From contig DKIV01000049.1 in NCBI GenBank assembly GCA_002454425.1, positions 1 through 26,768 on the forward strand: a stretch of DNA of 26,768 bases, in the 5' to 3' direction. A model generated the notes under the pieces. It was not told the DNA's origin, did no database searches, and saw only the letters and a list, made by a program, of their open reading frames with translations. This DNA comes from Sphingobacteriaceae bacterium UBA6709 (lineage in GTDB: Bacteria; Bacteroidota; Bacteroidia; Sphingobacteriales; Sphingobacteriaceae). Position numbers and translations under genes: made by a program. This document shows positions 24,631 through 26,768 of this stretch, piece by piece (within the stretch, counting starts at the first letter, position 1; each line of letters opens with the position of its first letter).

Positions 24631-24703
24631 AGCGGAAGACGAGGTTCGAACTCGCGACCTATAGCTTGGAAGGCTATCGCTCTACCAACTGAGCTACTTC
24701 CGC
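24631..24703 (-). tRNA. tRNA-Gly (anticodon TCC)
   Basis: Acceptor GCGGAAG pairs with CTTCCGC. The anticodon stem ATAGC / GCTAT encloses CTTCCAA with anticodon TCC. The T-arm has GAGTTCGAACCTC. The discriminator is T, followed by CA rather than CCA. Confidence 0.95.
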
Positions 24704-24787
24704 TTTCTTAAATCATACTTCAGATTGAACAAATCTAATGAACTAATTATCAATTCGAAATTTTTTCTTCAATCTTTGGAATATTTG

Positions 24788-24868
24788 TGGGGGGAGAAGG
24801 ATTCGAACCTTCGAAGCCGAAGCAACGGATTTACAGTCCGTCCCATTTGACCGCTCTGGAATCCCCCC
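24788..24868 (-). tRNA. tRNA-Tyr (anticodon GTA)
   Basis: Acceptor GGGGGGA pairs with TCCCCCC. The anticodon stem ACGGA / TCCGT encloses CTGTAAA with anticodon GTA. The long variable arm expected for a class II tRNA is present, giving 81 bases. The discriminator is A, followed by CA, so CCA is not encoded. Confidence 0.95.
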
Positions 24869-24916
24869 ATTAGACAAAACTCACTCACTTTACCACTCTC
24901 GCGTTTGCCCTTTTTG

Positions 24917-24989
<73 letters not shown>

Positions 24990-25050
24990 TTATTTTATAC
25001 TACTTTCCCTCTTTTCTTTCTCTCAATTATCTCTCTTTCGCAAGGGTCTG

Positions 25051-25081
25051 CAAAGGTAAAAACTCTTTTCAATATTCCAAA
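25051..25081 (-). promoter_or_regulatory. tRNA cluster promoter, proximal copy
   Basis: On the minus strand TTTG (25078-25081), a 19-base spacer and TACCTTTG (25051-25058) match the Bacteroidota promoter consensus exactly. The downstream bases GCAGACCCTTGCGAAAG (25035-25052) nearly repeat those after the distal copy. It lies 62 bases before tRNA-Thr(TGT). Confidence 0.75.
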
Positions 25082-25187
25082 GAAAATTAATTTTATTTTT
25101 TCTTTAGTTTTTCTCTCTGAACAATAAGTAAAAGAACTCCTCTTTCTGCGATTTGCACTATCGAAACCGCCTTTCCGAAAGGGTCTG

Positions 25188-25217
25188 CAAATGTACACAA
25201 ATTCCTATTGCTGCAAA
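25188..25217 (-). promoter_or_regulatory. tRNA cluster promoter, distal copy
   Basis: On the minus strand TTTG (25214-25217), an 18-base spacer and TACATTTG (25188-25195) match the consensus. The bases after the -7 box, GCAGACCCTTTCGGAAAG, parallel those of the proximal copy 137 bases downstream. The -33 box begins 10 bases after the hpf terminator, so the promoter is independent of xerC-hpf transcription. Confidence 0.75.
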
Positions 25218-25226
25218 ATATTTTTA

Positions 25227-25259
25227 CAAAAAAATCCGGCAATTTAAGCTTGCCGGATT
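25227..25259 (-). terminator. Rho-independent terminator of xerC-hpf
   Basis: On the minus strand AATCCGGCAA pairs with TTGCCGGATT (25250-25259 with 25233-25242) around a 7-base loop, and T-rich sequence follows (plus-strand A-run 25228-25234). It lies 22 bases after the hpf stop codon. Confidence 0.9.
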
Positions 25260-25280
25260 CCATTTTTAAGCACATATTGC

Positions 25281-25616
25281 TTAAAGGCTCTCATCCTCAA
25301 TAGGTAAGGACACCGCCTTCTGATTTTTCAATTTTGTCTTATGCTTATCAATTTGTCTTCTCAGTGATTCAATAGCCAAATCGGTGGCTTCTTCAAACGT
25401 TTTACATTGTTCTTTAGCAAATAACTGGTTTCCCGGTAAAGACAATTTGACCTCGGAAATCTTATTCTGTTCATCTTCAGTATTTTCAAGCTTTAAGTAA
25501 ACCTCAGCGCTGATAATCTGATCTGAGAACTGGTCAAGCTTTTGGGCCTTTTTCTCAATAAATGCTAATAACTTCTTGTCAGCGGTGAAGTGGATTGACT
25601 GAACAGTAATTTTCAT
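25281..25616 (-). CDS. hpf: Ribosome hibernation-promoting factor, short HPF/RaiA type
   Basis: Binds the decoding region of idle 30S subunits in stationary or stressed cells and blocks translation. The 111-residue product has the family's beta-alpha-beta-beta-beta-alpha pattern: MKITVQSIHFTADKKLLAFI, SAEVYLKLEN, ISEVKLSLPGNQLFAKEQ, and a C-terminal basic helix DLAIESLRRQIDKHKTKLK. The extra C-terminal dimerisation domain of long HPF is absent, so it is the short form. The gene lies 15 bases after xerC and is cotranscribed with it. Unusually for this window it has a perfect AGGAGG five bases before the ATG. Confidence 0.93.
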   Translation of the reverse strand: MKITVQSIHFTADKKLLAFIEKKAQKLDQFSDQIISAEVYLKLENTEDEQNKISEVKLSLPGNQLFAKEQCKTFEEATDLAIESLRRQIDKHKTKLKNQKAVSLPIEDESL

Positions 25617-25621
25617 CTTTT

Positions 25622-25627
25622 CCTCCT
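25622..25627 (-). promoter_or_regulatory. Strong Shine-Dalgarno site of hpf
   Basis: On the minus strand AGGAGG ends five bases before the hpf ATG, within an A-rich run directly after the xerC stop. The other starts in this window that I inspected have A/T-rich leaders without such a site, so hpf may be translated on its own and efficiently from the two-gene mRNA. Confidence 0.6.
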
Positions 25628-25631
25628 TTTT

Positions 25632-26510
25632 TTAAGCCTTCGGATGGGCTTGTTTATAAATTGACTTTAATCTCTCAACAGAATTATGGGTATAAATCTG
25701 CGTCGCAGCCAGGCTCGCATGTCCCAGAATTTCTTTTATTGCGTTCAAATCAGCGCCCTTATTTAACATGCTCGTAGCAAAAGTGTGTCTAAGCACGTGC
25801 GGGCTTCGCTTGTCCGCTTTAGTTATCAATTCCAGATACTTCCTTACCAGTTTGTATATAAACTGCGGACTAGCAGATTTGCCCTCATCTGTTACTATCA
25901 AAAATACAGAATCTATCTCAAAATTCTGTGCTTTCTTCTTTTCCAAATAACGACAAATAATTTGGTAAAGTGTTTCGTTTAACGGAACAATACGCTCTTT
26001 TGATCGCTTGCCCATTACCTTTACCGTTTTATTGTACTGGTCTATATCACTTTCTTTCAGGCCCAGCAATTCCGCCAATCGCATCCCCGTTCCAAACAGG
26101 ATCTCCAGCACCGTCTTATCTCTCAAGCCCGAAAAATCGTCAGTAAAAACATTTTCGCTATCTAACAGGGCACATATTTTATCTTCTTGAACTACCTCGG
26201 GCAGTTTTTTCGATACCTTCAGCGCTTTCATCAACAAGGTTGGATTGGAGCTTAAATGTCCTTCTCTGTTCAGAAATTTATAAAAACTCCGCAAGGTCGA
26301 CAGCTTTCTATTGATGCTTCGGGCTTCGGTATCAGCCATCATACCAATCACCCAGGCCCGCAGATCTTTCAATTCTGCCGTCGCCCAATCCAGTCCCTGA
26401 GAATTCAGATAAATTCCAAATTGCTCCAGATCGGCTGCGTACGCTGAAATGGTATGTGCCGAATAACGCTTTTCGTACTTCAGATAGTTTATAAAATATT
26501 CTGTATACAT
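25632..26510 (-). CDS. xerC: Tyrosine recombinase XerC/XerD family
   Basis: Site-specific recombinase of the type that resolves chromosome dimers at dif during cell division. The 292-residue product has the N-terminal SAM-like DNA-binding domain (YLKYEKRYSAHTISAYAADL, about 9-28) and the catalytic domain. All catalytic residues are present: R144 in TGMRLAELLG, K168, H238 and R241 in HVLRHTFATSML, H264 in LGHASLAATQIYTH and the nucleophile Y273. Size, core gene context and lack of phage genes favour a chromosomal Xer protein over an integrase; XerC versus XerD is not certain. It is followed by hpf 15 bases later. No clear promoter was found upstream. Confidence 0.9.
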   Translation of the reverse strand: MYTEYFINYLKYEKRYSAHTISAYAADLEQFGIYLNSQGLDWATAELKDLRAWVIGMMADTEARSINRKLSTLRSFYKFLNREGHLSSNPTLLMKALKVSKKLPEVVQEDKICALLDSENVFTDDFSGLRDKTVLEILFGTGMRLAELLGLKESDIDQYNKTVKVMGKRSKERIVPLNETLYQIICRYLEKKKAQNFEIDSVFLIVTDEGKSASPQFIYKLVRKYLELITKADKRSPHVLRHTFATSMLNKGADLNAIKEILGHASLAATQIYTHNSVERLKSIYKQAHPKA

Positions 26511-26704
26511 CGAAAACTATTACTGTGTCGTCCCGGGCAATATACAAATACTTTCAATCCAAAAAAATTTATTACCTGTAACGACATTCACTGCATCCAA
26601 AGCGATTCACACTATGAATGATTCTTTTGCTGGCGCCATCCCCTATCACCACTCTTTCCTTAAAACCAAAACTGCGTGTGCGTCAAAGAAAAGCTACCTA
26701 CCTG
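26511..26704. other. Region upstream of xerC, no gene seen
   Basis: These 194 bases carry no credible open frame. They should contain the xerC promoter, but no clean TTTG / TAnnTTTG pair was found; the closest, TATTTG near 26548-26553 on the minus strand, lacks the two spacer bases. The edge repeat begins at its right end. Confidence 0.4.
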
Positions 26705-26768
26705 GTTCGAGACTGACTCGGAACAGACTCGAGACACGATCGAGTCGTGATCGACATTTCATCGACAT
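26705..26768 (-). repeat. Interspersed repeat, right copy (inverted partner of 46-109)
   Basis: Read on the minus strand from 26768, it starts with two heads of the 11-bp array (GTCGATGAAAT, GTCGATCACGA). A hairpin GACTCGA / TCGAGTC with a 7-base loop and the segment CCGAGTCAGTCTCG follow. It differs from the left copy at 5 of 64 positions. The window ends inside the array, so its full extent is not visible. Confidence 0.8.

Noticed and set aside
24995..25275. Two minus-strand open frames sharing a Phe-Ala-Asp-Pro motif between hpf and the tRNAs
   Set aside because: The shared motif comes from the duplicated promoter block at 25035-25058 and 25171-25195, not from coding sequence.
26511..26704. 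rpsU upstream of xerC, as often seen in relatives
   Set aside because: No frame resembling S21 is present before the window ends; it may lie beyond the edge.

Overview
The window is a conserved housekeeping segment of a Bacteroidota chromosome, most likely from the family Sphingobacteriaceae (Pedobacter-like); the family is an inference. Four things support it. There is a large minus-strand transcription and translation cluster with Bacteroidota-sized RpoB and RpoC. Promoters have the TTTG / TAnnTTTG form typical of the phylum, and most genes start after A/T-rich leaders without a Shine-Dalgarno sequence. A 652-residue GyrB lacks the enterobacterial insertion. Finally, pRiA4b ORF-3-like and DUF3467 proteins are present.

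Layout. Positions 1-730 hold no convincing gene: an 11-bp-period tandem array, a hairpin-rich repeat and a GC-rich stretch, then the gyrB terminator. gyrB (minus) is divergent from a Skp/OmpH-like lipoprotein gene. Next come guaD (guanine deaminase), convergent with an Hsp15-like S4 gene, then dapD, a GT4 glycosyltransferase overlapping a TsaC/YciO-type gene, cca, an acidic-tailed pRiA4b ORF-3-like gene and miaA. DUF3467 (minus) overlaps the end of miaA. From 11.6 kb to the end everything is on the minus strand. In transcription order this is xerC-hpf, tRNA-Thr(TGT), tRNA-Tyr, tRNA-Gly, tRNA-Thr(GGT), tuf, tRNA-Trp, secE, nusG, rplK, rplA, rplJ, rplL, rpoB, rpoC, closed by a clear terminator.

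How it fits together. Most genes serve the supply and use of tRNA or the transcription and translation machinery. TsaC-like and MiaA enzymes modify the anticodon loop, CCA transferase finishes 3' ends, EF-Tu delivers tRNA, and NusG, RpoB and RpoC transcribe. HPF hibernates ribosomes. None of the five tRNA genes encodes CCA, so each depends on the enzyme encoded in the same window. The tRNA cluster is preceded by two near-identical tandem promoters that share a discriminator block. Several junctions in the tuf-to-rpoC run carry strong hairpins without good U-tracts, which suggests attenuation or RNA processing.

The two window ends are inverted copies of one repeat (59 of 64 aligned bases identical, by hand count). 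This looks like an interspersed repeat at which an assembly contig stopped, and it is the least explained structure here. I found no CRISPR array, insertion sequence, phage genes or defence system. The genes are ordinary; the interest lies in the repeats and in the non-coding RNA-level structure.
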